NCBI RefSeq assembly: GCF_004217315.1
Contig: NZ_SGWR01000001.1
Coordinates: forward strand, 1,302,001-1,366,000
Length of the DNA stretch: 64,000 nt
Direction: 5' to 3'
From: Corticibacter populi
Lineage (GTDB): Bacteria; Pseudomonadota; Gammaproteobacteria; Burkholderiales; Burkholderiaceae_C
Shown: positions 30,268-41,410 of the stretch, piece by piece
Layout: each line of letters opens with the position of its first letter
How positions within the stretch are numbered: position 1 is the stretch's first letter
The notes under the pieces: model-generated
Databases searched by the model: none
What the model was told of the DNA's origin: nothing
The model's input: only the letters and a program-made list of their open reading frames with translations
Made by a program: the position numbers and the translations under genes

Positions 30268-30743
30268 TGAGTATCCCTTTCGGTTGATTGAAGCGCCACC
30301 GCACCGGTGCGCGAAACGAACGATTTCGCCATACGAGAAAGCATAAATCCTGCCAAATTCGCCCCTAGGCTCCGGACTCCGGGTGCTGCCCGGGCTCTTC
30401 CCCGGCGCCTCTGGCTGAACCTGGGCAAATGATGAAAGAGCTGTGGCGCAGGGCCAAGTCGCCTTTTCCGTAGGCATGGCTCGCTTTTCCTGACCGGCCC
30501 GCACCGGAGGGGGAAGCCGGAGCCGCGCGGCGCCACCGCAGCCTTGCACGCGCCACTGTCGGAAATTCCGAAACAGGCCACCGGAAAATACAAATAGGCA
30601 TGGCTACCGGTTGGGCCGACCATGGGGGCCGTTGCATCCCGGTGGGCTGGCAACGGCGCGGCGCAAGCCCCCAGCCATGGCCCGGCCATCGCACCAGCAG
30701 CCCACCAGTGCAGGCCAGACGAATCCACTCCCTCCAGGCGACC
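30268..30743. other. Divergent promoter region, binding protein / RidA-like
   Basis: 476 bases with no supported gene. It separates the divergent binding-protein and RidA-like genes, so promoters of both, and possibly the binding site of the LysR regulator at 33.2 kb, should be here. A GC-rich stem around 30380-30402 (GGTGCTGCCCGGGC...) was noticed, without a T-run. Confidence 0.5.
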
Positions 30744-31157
30744 ATGAAACACACCCGCATTCGCACCTTCAACACCAAGGCCACCTATCCCGAGCAGAAC
30801 CTTGACAACGACCTGTGCCAGGCCGTCGTCGCACGCGGACGCACCGTGTTCCTGCGCGGGCAGATCGGCCAGAACCTCGACACATCCGAAAGCGTGTGCA
30901 TTGGCGACGCGGCCGGCCAGGCCGAGCAGGCCATGGCCAACATCGCCATGCTGCTCAAGGAAGCCGGTGGCGAACTCGAGGACATCTGCAAGATCACCAT
31001 CTACATCATCGATCCGCGCTATCGCGAGGCGGTCTACCGTGTGGCCGGGCGCTGGCTCAAGGGCGTGTTTCCGGTCTCCACCGGCATCGTGGTCTCGGCC
31101 CTGGCCCGCCCCGAATGGCTGGTGGAAATCGACGCCACCGCCGTCATCCCCGACTGA
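30744..31157 (+). CDS. RidA/YjgF-family protein lacking the canonical arginine
   Basis: A 137-residue YjgF/RidA fold protein: YPEQNLDNDLCQAVVARGRTVFLRGQ, EQAMANIAMLLKEAGGELED, YIIDPRYREAVYRV and LVEIDATAVIPD. Archetypal RidA hydrolyses enamine and imine intermediates using Arg105 in a P-A-R-S/T motif. Here the corresponding motif is FPVSTGIVV, so Ser or Thr stands where Arg is expected. That places it in the Rid4-7-like groups whose reaction is not generally known. It is followed after 23 bases by the DUF1028 gene, an association that suggests a shared catabolic step. Confidence 0.9.
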   Translation: MKHTRIRTFNTKATYPEQNLDNDLCQAVVARGRTVFLRGQIGQNLDTSESVCIGDAAGQAEQAMANIAMLLKEAGGELEDICKITIYIIDPRYREAVYRVAGRWLKGVFPVSTGIVVSALARPEWLVEIDATAVIPD

Positions 31158-31180
31158 CGCCAGCACAAGGCACTGAGCGT

Positions 31181-31852
31181 ATGACCTTCTCCATCATCGC
31201 GCGCTGCCCGGCCTCCGGCCAGTTCGGCGCCGCCGTGGCATCTTCCTCGCCCGCCGTCGCGTCGCGCTGCATCCGCGCCCGCCAGGGCATTGGCGCGGCA
31301 GTGAGCCAGAACATCACCGACCCGCGCCTGGGCCCGCTGATCCTCGAGCGGCTCTCCGCCGGGCGCACACCCGTGCAGGCCCTCGAGGAACTGCAGCAGC
31401 GCCCGTTCATCGCCTATCGCCAGCTCATGGCCATCGACGCCTCCCATCCGCCAGCCGTCTTCACCGGCGCGCGCGCGCTGGGCACGCTCTCCAGCGCCAC
31501 GGGCGAGCATGCGGCGTGCGCTGGCAATATGCTCGCTTCCCGGGAGGTGCCGGCGATCATGCTGGCAACCTTCGAGCACGCACAGGGCTGCCTGGCCGAG
31601 CGCCTGATGCAGGCCATGCTGGCTGGCCAGGCTGCCGGCGGCGAGGAAGGCCCGGTGCACTCTGCCGGGCTGCTCGTCTATGCCGAACTGGACTGGCCCG
31701 TCGTCGACCTGCGCCTCGACTGGGTCGACGACAGCCCGGTCCAGGCGCTCTACACAGCCTGGAAGATCTATGAACCCCAGGTGCAGGACTACATCGCCCG
31801 CGCACGCGATCCACGCGCCGCACCCAGCTTTGGCGTTCCCGGCGACCTCTGA
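31181..31852 (+). CDS. DUF1028 protein, putative Ntn-type amidohydrolase
   Basis: A 223-residue DUF1028 protein. Family features are MTFSIIARCPASGQFGAAVAS, AVSQNITDPRLGPLILERLSAG, AACAGNMLASREVPAIM, QAMLAGQAAGGEEGPVHSAGLLVY and VDLRLDWVDDSPV. The residue after Met1 is Thr2; once Met is removed it could be the nucleophile of an N-terminal-nucleophile hydrolase, the fold class I associate with this family. No reaction is established here. It follows the RidA-like gene closely and lies next to an M20 deacylase gene, now separated by the IS110 insertion. Confidence 0.88.
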   Translation: MTFSIIARCPASGQFGAAVASSSPAVASRCIRARQGIGAAVSQNITDPRLGPLILERLSAGRTPVQALEELQQRPFIAYRQLMAIDASHPPAVFTGARALGTLSSATGEHAACAGNMLASREVPAIMLATFEHAQGCLAERLMQAMLAGQAAGGEEGPVHSAGLLVYAELDWPVVDLRLDWVDDSPVQALYTAWKIYEPQVQDYIARARDPRAAPSFGVPGDL

Positions 31853-31868
31853 GTAACCGTCTTAAAGG

Positions 31869-33010
<1,142 letters not shown>

Positions 33011-33013
33011 GTT

Positions 33014-33225
33014 AAAGATACAAGAACCTGCCTGGCCGGCATGACCTTGCATCACCATCAGGGCGCGCCCCCCCATCGCGGGCAGCGCAGCCCCTGTCCT
33101 GACATGGTGGATACACTGCAGGCTCACCGCTTCGCGCACGTCCGAGTATCACCGGCGGCACCGCCCGCCCACGGCAGTCCTCGTGCGCAAAGCGACTTTG
33201 CGCTGCACCTTTTTCCTTCGCTGCC
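33014..33225. other. Upstream region of the LysR gene
   Basis: About 210 bases between the IS110 edge and the LysR-type regulator. No gene seen. The insertion separates this regulator from the genes it probably controls. Confidence 0.4.
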
Positions 33226-34203
33226 ATGCTCAACCGCATCTCCCTGCGCCAAATGGAATATTTCGTGGCCACTGCCCAACACGGCAGCATTGCCACGGCC
33301 TCTGCGCAAATCCACATCTCCTCGCCTTCGATCTCGGCTGCCATTGCGCACATGGAAGCGGAACTGGGTGTGCAACTGTTCGTGCGGCATCCTTCCAAGG
33401 GGCTGGCCCTGACGGCCATTGGCACGCGGGTCATGCAGGAATGCCAGGACCTGCTCGAGCGCGCCTCCGGGCTGTACGACATCGCCTCGAATTCGAACGA
33501 CAGCATCCAGGGCACGCTGCGCGTGGGCTGCTTCCAGTCGCTGACGGCCATGATCGCGCCGGAAGTCATCTTCGGCTTTGCCCGCGCGTTCGGCAAGGTG
33601 GAGCTGCACATGGTCGAGGGCGACCAGCAGGAGCTCATGAACAAGCTGCGCACGATCGAGATCGACGTCGCCCTCACCTACGACCTGCAACTGGGCGAAG
33701 ACATCCGCTTCGAGACCCTGGCCCATCTGCCTCCGCACGTGCTGGTCAGCGAGTTGCACCCCATGGCCCAGCAACCGGCCGTCACGTTCGAGGAGCTGGC
33801 CCCGCAGCCCATGGTGCTGCTGGACCTGCCCATGAGCAGAGACTATTTCACCTCGCTTTTCGCCAAGGCCGGCGTCGAGCCCCATATCGTGGCCCGCTCC
33901 CGCTCGGAGGACGTGGTCCGCTCCATGGTGGCCAATGGCATTGGCTACGCCCTTTTCAACGTGCGGCCCCGCTCCAACCAGTCACTCGACGGCAAGCGCT
34001 TCGTGCGGCTGCGCCTGGCCGGCACGCCCCGCCCCATGCTGCTGGGTCTCGCAACCTACAAGCCCATGGCGCACTCGCGCCTGACCCAGGTGTTCATGCA
34101 GCGCTGCCGGGCGTACATCTCCGACCAGTACATCCCCGGCATGAGCGCGCCGAGCTTCTTCGACCCGCACATTGCCAGCACGGTGGACACCGATGCGCCA
34201 TGA
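33226..34203 (+). CDS. LysR-family transcriptional regulator
   Basis: A 325-residue LysR regulator. The N-terminal winged helix has ISLRQMEYFVATAQHGSIATASAQIHIS and SISAAIAHMEAELGVQLFVR. The effector domain begins about residue 90 (GTLRVGCFQSLTAMIAPEVI). The helix-turn-helix fits the class well. Downstream by 48 bases is the M20 deacylase gene. It most likely controls the flanking catabolic and transport genes, but the effector is unknown. Confidence 0.93.
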   Translation: MLNRISLRQMEYFVATAQHGSIATASAQIHISSPSISAAIAHMEAELGVQLFVRHPSKGLALTAIGTRVMQECQDLLERASGLYDIASNSNDSIQGTLRVGCFQSLTAMIAPEVIFGFARAFGKVELHMVEGDQQELMNKLRTIEIDVALTYDLQLGEDIRFETLAHLPPHVLVSELHPMAQQPAVTFEELAPQPMVLLDLPMSRDYFTSLFAKAGVEPHIVARSRSEDVVRSMVANGIGYALFNVRPRSNQSLDGKRFVRLRLAGTPRPMLLGLATYKPMAHSRLTQVFMQRCRAYISDQYIPGMSAPSFFDPHIASTVDTDAP

Positions 34204-34251
34204 CCAGCCCCTGCCACGGGCAGCATTGCACCGGCAAGCCGCCATTTCCCC

Positions 34252-35439
34252 ATGCCCATCGCCATGACCAGCCCATCTCCATCGGGCAGCCTTGAGCTGC
34301 TGCGCGAACTCATCGCCTTTCCCTCGGTCTCCCTCGCTCCCAATGCAGACCTGATGGCCCGTGTGCAAGAGTTGCTGAGCCAGGCCGGCATTACCGCAAC
34401 CCTGATTGCCGACCCAGAAGACGCCACGCGTTGCAATCTCTTTGCCAGCATCGGCCCGCAGGAAGTGCCCGGCGTGATGCTCTCGGGCCACACCGACGTC
34501 GTCCCCGTCCAAGGCCAGGCCTGGACCGTCCCGCCGTTCGAAGCCACCGGGAGCGACGGCCGCATCTACGGCCGCGGCAGCTCGGACATGAAAGGCTTTG
34601 TCGCCTGCGCGGTCAGGGCCATGATCCGTGCTGCCCACGCGCCGCTCAAGCGGCCCCTGCAACTGGCCCTGTCCTTCGACGAGGAAATCGGCTGCGTGGG
34701 CGTGCGCCACCTGCTGCGCGCGCTAGAAGGCACACTGCCCGCGCCCATGCTGTGCCTGGTGGGCGAACCCACCCTCATGAAAATCGGCACCGGCCACAAG
34801 GGCAAGTCCGCGTATCGCGCGCTGTGCCGCGGTCAGGCAGGCCACTCCGGCCTTGCGCCACACTTCGTCAATGCCATCCATACCGCTGCCGATCTGGTGG
34901 CGGCCATGCGCGACGTTCAGCAGGAGCTGGCCGAACACGGCCTGCGCGAGGCGGGCTACGAGATACCCTACTCCACCGTGCATGTCGGCACCATCAACGG
35001 CGGCAAGGCGCTCAACATCGTCCCCGGCGAATGCGAGGTGAACTTCGAGATCCGCTCCCTCGCGCAGGACGATCCGGCACGCATTCTCGCGCGCCTGCTT
35101 GCCCGCACCGAGGCGCGCATGCGCGACGCCAAGGCCTTGCCCGATGCAGCGCCACCCGAAGTGCAACTCGTCAACGCCTATCCCGGCCTCTCCACCGCCG
35201 AGGACTCCCCGGCGGTGCGCCTGCTGGCCTCGCTGTTGCCGCAAGGAACCAGCCGCACCAAGGTCGCTTTCGGTACCGAGGGCGGCCTGTTCCGGCAATG
35301 CTGGAACCAGACCCCCGTGCTGGTCTGCGGGCCCGGCAACATCGAGGTGGCGCACAAGGCCGATGAGTATGTGGAAGTGAGCCAGATCGCCGCCTGCGAC
35401 CAGATGCTCGCCCGGCTGACGGATCACCTCTGCGCGTGA
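34252..35439 (+). CDS. M20 deacylase, acetylornithine deacetylase (ArgE)-like
   Basis: A 395-residue dinuclear-zinc amidohydrolase. The zinc and catalytic residues are visible: His in SGHTDVVPV, Asp in GRGSSDMKG, the catalytic Glu pair in SFDEEIGC, Glu in CLVGEPT and His in NIEVAHKADEYVE. The dimerisation lid holds GHSGLAPHFVNAIHTAADLV. It is assigned as N-acyl amino acid deacylase of the ArgE type, but arginine synthesis is not indicated by its context. It follows a LysR regulator and lies near RidA-like, DUF1028 and ABC transport genes, so a catabolic deacylase is more likely. Confidence 0.91.
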   Translation: MPIAMTSPSPSGSLELLRELIAFPSVSLAPNADLMARVQELLSQAGITATLIADPEDATRCNLFASIGPQEVPGVMLSGHTDVVPVQGQAWTVPPFEATGSDGRIYGRGSSDMKGFVACAVRAMIRAAHAPLKRPLQLALSFDEEIGCVGVRHLLRALEGTLPAPMLCLVGEPTLMKIGTGHKGKSAYRALCRGQAGHSGLAPHFVNAIHTAADLVAAMRDVQQELAEHGLREAGYEIPYSTVHVGTINGGKALNIVPGECEVNFEIRSLAQDDPARILARLLARTEARMRDAKALPDAAPPEVQLVNAYPGLSTAEDSPAVRLLASLLPQGTSRTKVAFGTEGGLFRQCWNQTPVLVCGPGNIEVAHKADEYVEVSQIAACDQMLARLTDHLCA

Positions 35440-36026
35440 CAGCTTGCATGCCAAGGAACTGGACACGCGATCCGGCCTCGCCAATCGCGCCCACCGCCCC
35501 TGCGGTGTGATGGAGAATCCATGACACGCCGACAATTGTTGTAAAAAAATAACAAAAACACGTTGTTTCCGTTGTTATGAAAATACTCGGAAACATTTCG
35601 GAGTATGGCGGCCTCTCATGAACCAGTTCTGGTCCTGTTCCATGGCCGGCCCCTTGGTGGCACAGGGCCCAAGGCATGGTGATAGGTACGGCGCATCCAG
35701 GTCACCACGCCTTCCGCCAGAACGGTGAGAGACATAACAAATTACCAAAATTAATATTTAATGAAATCGATATTCTTGACGATGAATAAGCAATCTTCAA
35801 GAATGCGGCCTGCACCGGCATCGTGTCGTGCAACACGATGCCTTGGTTTCCCCTGCTACCGAGGTGGGGCATCCCCTCCACGCCGCCCACCACAGCGGCA
35901 AAGCCCCGGACATACGCGCGAACGCCTGGTACACGCTTGGTACAAGACCCGGTCCGCGCATTTGGATGGCACGGCGCCGTGCGGGTGGTCACAGGACCAT
36001 TCCCCACCGCGTCATACCCAGGCACG
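35440..36026. other. Gene-free 587-bp region, partly AT-rich
   Basis: No supported gene. The first 200 bases are unusually AT-rich for this genome, with a TTGTTGTAAAAAAATAAC tract and repeated TTGTT motifs at 35535-35580. They may hold a promoter for the following lytic transglycosylase gene or be imported DNA. Confidence 0.45.
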
Positions 36027-37079
36027 ATGACAATGAAAACAATCCATGCATGGAGTCCGTCCATGACGCACACGATACTGCGCCTGATCCGGACGTTGCT
36101 CCTGAACGCATTCGCCCTGCTGGGCATGAGCCTGGTCTTCATGGGCCTGCTCGTACACGTCAAGCCCGAACTCCTCGAACTCGGCGAACAACATCTGTAT
36201 GCCGCCTTGCACGACCGCACCGTGGCCCGCCACGAACTGGATGTGGCTCCCGAGGCACATCAACGGGTGACTGCCGTCGACCTGCTGGACCTCCCCGAAG
36301 AGCAGGCCGCGGTCGCTTTCTGGCTCAGTCGCAAGTACAAGGTGGCGCCCGAGCCGCTGGGGGCACTGGTGGCCGAGGCCTATGAACTGGGTCTCAAGCG
36401 CAACCTCGACCCGACGCTGATCCTGTCGGTCATGGCCATCGAGTCCCGTTTCAATCCCTATGCGCAAAGCGCCGTCGGCGCGCAGGGGCTGATGCAGGTG
36501 ATGACCCAGGTGCACGAGGACAAATACGCCCACTTCGGCGGCACGCGCGCAGCCTTCGACCCCGTGAGCAACCTGCAGGTCGGCTCGCTGATCCTCAAGG
36601 ACTGCATCGACCGCTTCGGCAGCGTGCGCAGCGGCCTGGTCTGCTATGTCGGCGCGGCCAAGCTTCCCAATGATGGCGGCTACTCCACCAAGGTGCTGGC
36701 AGAGCACGCCCGACTGCAGCAAGCCCTCGGCAATACCAGCAAGGTGCTGCCCAGCAGCTTCCTTCAGGCGCTGAAGGCACGCCGCCTGCAGCAGGCCGGC
36801 GAAGAAGCCGGCAGCATCGAGGTGGCCGGGGATGGCGCCGAACAAATGGCCAGCTGGACGGCGACCGCCGACACCGAGCCTGGCACCAAAGCCCCGACCA
36901 CCGCAGCCTTGCTCCCCGCACACCAACAGCTTGCCGCGCAAGATCACAGTTCCGCATCGGCGATGAGCGCACTCACCCCTCTGCCCATGGATTTCGGCCA
37001 GTTCGACCAGCCCGATCAATTGGTCTCGATGCGCGCACCATGGCAAATCAGCCAGCTAGAGGCAAGCCTGTCTCGGTAA
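36027..37079 (+). CDS. Lytic transglycosylase with SLT domain and membrane anchor
   Basis: A 350-residue murein-cleaving enzyme. After a membrane segment (LRTLLLNAFALLGMSLVFMGLLVHV, residues ~15-45), the SLT core holds the catalytic Glu in ILSVMAIESRFNPYAQ, with GAQGLMQVMTQVH and CYVGAAKLPNDGGYSTKVL. The C-terminal ~90 residues are low-complexity and Ala/Thr-rich. The start MTMKTIHAW at 36027 was chosen; ATGs at 36033 and 36063 are possible. An unusual Cys in GLVCYVGA replaces the more common Ala. Confidence 0.88.
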   Translation: MTMKTIHAWSPSMTHTILRLIRTLLLNAFALLGMSLVFMGLLVHVKPELLELGEQHLYAALHDRTVARHELDVAPEAHQRVTAVDLLDLPEEQAAVAFWLSRKYKVAPEPLGALVAEAYELGLKRNLDPTLILSVMAIESRFNPYAQSAVGAQGLMQVMTQVHEDKYAHFGGTRAAFDPVSNLQVGSLILKDCIDRFGSVRSGLVCYVGAAKLPNDGGYSTKVLAEHARLQQALGNTSKVLPSSFLQALKARRLQQAGEEAGSIEVAGDGAEQMASWTATADTEPGTKAPTTAALLPAHQQLAAQDHSSASAMSALTPLPMDFGQFDQPDQLVSMRAPWQISQLEASLSR

Positions 37080-37164
37080 GACAGTAGCAAAAACGCGCGC
37101 GACCGCAGGAGACTGAGACGCGCAGTCAGCCTCGAGTGCTTTGCCTTCGAAGCCCGCACCACTC

Positions 37165-37229
37165 AGGGCCTGTTCACGATCCTTCCGCGGGGCAATGTGG
37201 CCCGCGGAAGGATCTCGTGAACGGGCCTT
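37165..37229. terminator. Bidirectional-looking long hairpin between convergent genes
   Basis: The left arm 37165-37191 (AGGGCCTGTTCACGATCCTT, then CCGCGGG) pairs with the right arm 37201-37229, with two small mismatches, around a 9-base loop. It lies in the convergent gap of the lytic transglycosylase and DUF1631 genes and reaches the latter's stop codon. The arm ends, CCTGTTCACGATCCTT, resemble the interspersed-repeat terminus, so it may be a shortened copy used as a terminator. Confidence 0.6.
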
Positions 37230-39283
37230 CAGGCAGGCTGCAACTGTCCAGCCTGATGCAGCTGCAGCAATCGCCGGCGTGTCATGGTCTGGTTGCTGCC
37301 ATCGGCCGAAGTGAACATGAAGACCGTCCCATCCGGGCTGGCCCAGGAAAGACAGGTCCTGACCGCCTTGCTGTGCTCACCCACCATGAACCACGCACCG
37401 ACGCGCATGTCCAGCGAACTGTCAGCAGCGGTGCTCGCATCGGGACGCGCCGCAAAGGACGCCGTGGAAGCCTGCGCAGCCGCCACGCTGGCTGACGAAT
37501 GATTGGCACCGCCACCCGGCGCCTCCCGCTCTCCGGCTGGCAGGGGTGCAGGCACCGGCTGCTGCGTGGGGAAAGCGCTTGACGACAATGGCATCTGCCC
37601 GGAACCATGCGCCCCGGCAGGCTCGGCGTCGCCGTCGGATGGAGCATCCGCGGCCAGCTGGCGCGCCTGCTGGTGCAGGTTCCTGAGCTTGTCGACCGCC
37701 GCCACCACCTTCTCACTGGAGAGACCGACGCTTTGCAAGCCCTGCTGCACCTGAGACCACATGTGCTCCACGGCATCCTGCAATTCGGCATCATCCGCGT
37801 CCACCCAATGGTCGGACTGGACGCTGGCGAGCATCAGCGGCACCAGCGCCAGGTAACCGCTGGGGTCGCGATCCACCCATTCCTGCGCATCGATGGAGGA
37901 CGCCGATGGATGGCGCCTAACCTGCCGCAGAATGCTGCGCACGATCACCCTGGCCCAGGAGTCCATCACGAACTTCTGCACGCGCGGATGCGTCGCGGCA
38001 TACACCGGCAACGCCTCGATTCTGGCCATGACCACCTCCAGCAATTGCTGTGGCGACAATTCCTGCTGTTTCACCTCTGGCTGCGTGGCCGTCACGGTCT
38101 CCTCCTTGGCAACACTGTCGGCGCCGGCCACCGTCAGTGCTGCCCGAGCGTTTTCAAAAGCCTGGCCGCTGAGCGCTTGCGCCAGGCCGAAATGCGCGCT
38201 GACGTGCTGCAACTGCGTGAGATAAGGCGTGAATCCGCCGGCCGCGACACTGGCAAAACCGCCAGCGGACTGCGCCAGCCAGTCCAGCCATTGCCGCGCG
38301 GGGTGCGCGGCATCTCGCAAAAAAGCGGGGTCATTCTGGACGATGGTTCGCAATGCCGGCTGCCATTGCGCCAGCAGCGCCTTGACCGGTGGCAGGTGCG
38401 CCACGGCCCGGCCGGTCTGCGCCAGCAACCTGTCGAGGGTCCATCCATCCGCAGGCTCAGAACCCGGCGGGTTGGCTGGCGCATGCGCTGCGGCGGATGG
38501 TGCCACGATCGCATGAACCACATCGTTGCCAAGCAGGCGCAGCAACTCTTCCTGTGTCAACAGGGCATCCGGCGCAGTGTCCGGATCGACACTGAAATTG
38601 GCAATGCTGCCAAGGCCCGTACTGAGCGCACCAAAGCCCGTCGAGCGCTTCTGTACGGCCTCGACGCCAGCTTCCGAGAGGGTATTGGCGGCCACCTGGT
38701 AGGTGCGCGCCAGCGCAGGTGCCAAGGCGGTGGTGAGATTCCTCAGCAGCAGCAACCGCACCGGCTCGGGTGCCTCGCTCTGGTAGATCAGCTTCTGGGC
38801 CGCCAGCAAATAGTTTTCCGCGCGCAGCGGGTTGCGGCCCGGGCGCACGTAGGCATAGCCCCGGGCGGCGCTGACCAGGGCATCGAGCTTGTCCTGCGCC
38901 GACTCGACCGAGGCGTCGAGCGTGCGCTGCATGTGGGTGAGTTCCGAGCGTCCCTGGATCGACAACTCATCGCCCAGCCCCAATGTGCCCAGGCCCGAGG
39001 CCACACCCTCTTCCTGGCTGAACGGATCGAAATCGGTAACTTCCGAAAAGGCCCGCAGCAGGTAAGCCGGGTACTGCCGCACCCAGATCTCGTAGCAGGA
39101 ATCGAGCAACCGCAAGGCCTGCATGGCCGTGGCCGAGCGCTCCACCGCCCCCTGGTTGTGCTCGGCAAGCCTCACGCCTGTCTCGCGCAGCACGCGGCGG
39201 ATCAGGCCATCGCTCTCGCGAATGGTCGATGCAATACTGTTCTTGAGGATGTCCCGGTTTCGCCCGTTCTGGTTCGTCGTCAC
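37229..39283 (-). CDS. DUF1631 family protein
   Basis: A 684-residue protein of the DUF1631 family, common in beta- and gammaproteobacteria and of no established function. It is annotated in some databases as a thymidine phosphorylase-like protein without support. Residues ~20-60 hold RRVLRETGVRLAEHNQGAV and ~65-95 LLDSCYEIWVRQYPAYLLRAF. The start is GTG at 39283 (VTTNQNGRN), chosen because a clear AAGGGGCGAG ribosome site lies just upstream; the longer frame to 39355 lacks one. The tail from about residue 560 is Ala/Ser/Pro-rich. Confidence 0.85.
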   Translation of the reverse strand: MTTNQNGRNRDILKNSIASTIRESDGLIRRVLRETGVRLAEHNQGAVERSATAMQALRLLDSCYEIWVRQYPAYLLRAFSEVTDFDPFSQEEGVASGLGTLGLGDELSIQGRSELTHMQRTLDASVESAQDKLDALVSAARGYAYVRPGRNPLRAENYLLAAQKLIYQSEAPEPVRLLLLRNLTTALAPALARTYQVAANTLSEAGVEAVQKRSTGFGALSTGLGSIANFSVDPDTAPDALLTQEELLRLLGNDVVHAIVAPSAAAHAPANPPGSEPADGWTLDRLLAQTGRAVAHLPPVKALLAQWQPALRTIVQNDPAFLRDAAHPARQWLDWLAQSAGGFASVAAGGFTPYLTQLQHVSAHFGLAQALSGQAFENARAALTVAGADSVAKEETVTATQPEVKQQELSPQQLLEVVMARIEALPVYAATHPRVQKFVMDSWARVIVRSILRQVRRHPSASSIDAQEWVDRDPSGYLALVPLMLASVQSDHWVDADDAELQDAVEHMWSQVQQGLQSVGLSSEKVVAAVDKLRNLHQQARQLAADAPSDGDAEPAGAHGSGQMPLSSSAFPTQQPVPAPLPAGEREAPGGGANHSSASVAAAQASTASFAARPDASTAADSSLDMRVGAWFMVGEHSKAVRTCLSWASPDGTVFMFTSADGSNQTMTRRRLLQLHQAGQLQPA

Positions 39284-39391
39284 AGTCTCGCCCCTTCTGA
39301 CCCGCTGGCCGTCGGTCCGGCAGCACCTCCCGCATGACCGGCACCGCGGCGACATCGGCTGGAGCCGCGCCCGAGGCCACCCGGGTCGTCT

Positions 39392-41053
<1,662 letters not shown>

Positions 41054-41410
41054 TGTTCAATGAGTCCTATAAAAACCACGGCGCTACCCGCTCCTGGAAG
41101 AGTCCAGGACCACGGGCATCGAAGAAAAGTTGGCAAGGGCGCGCAGCGCCCCTCCTTGAGGCCCTTGACGCGGAACGGGACGCAACGCTTTTGAATCGCT
41201 CCCTTTCAGCCCTTTTTGATGGGGGAATACAAGTCCTTGCACATTATCCGCGGACTTATGTCAGAATACCGGCCATTGCGGTCTTCAGGCAACCGCAATC
41301 GTCCAGACCGAGCGTTTGTTTCGCTGCGCTTGATGCCGGTGCCTGCACCGCGCCACAGCCAGTCATTCTAATCAACAACGCAAACCGCCCCGCACTGAGC
41401 GGCCATTCGC
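41054..41410. other. Intergenic region ettA / rhlE
   Basis: A 357-base divergent gap with no supported gene. It carries an AT-enriched stretch around 41190-41275, where promoters for both genes probably lie. Confidence 0.4.

Noticed and set aside
35828-36385. A 185-codon frame at the lytic transglycosylase start
   Set aside because: Arg/Pro-rich translation of another frame; the SLT domain lies in the frame starting at 36027.
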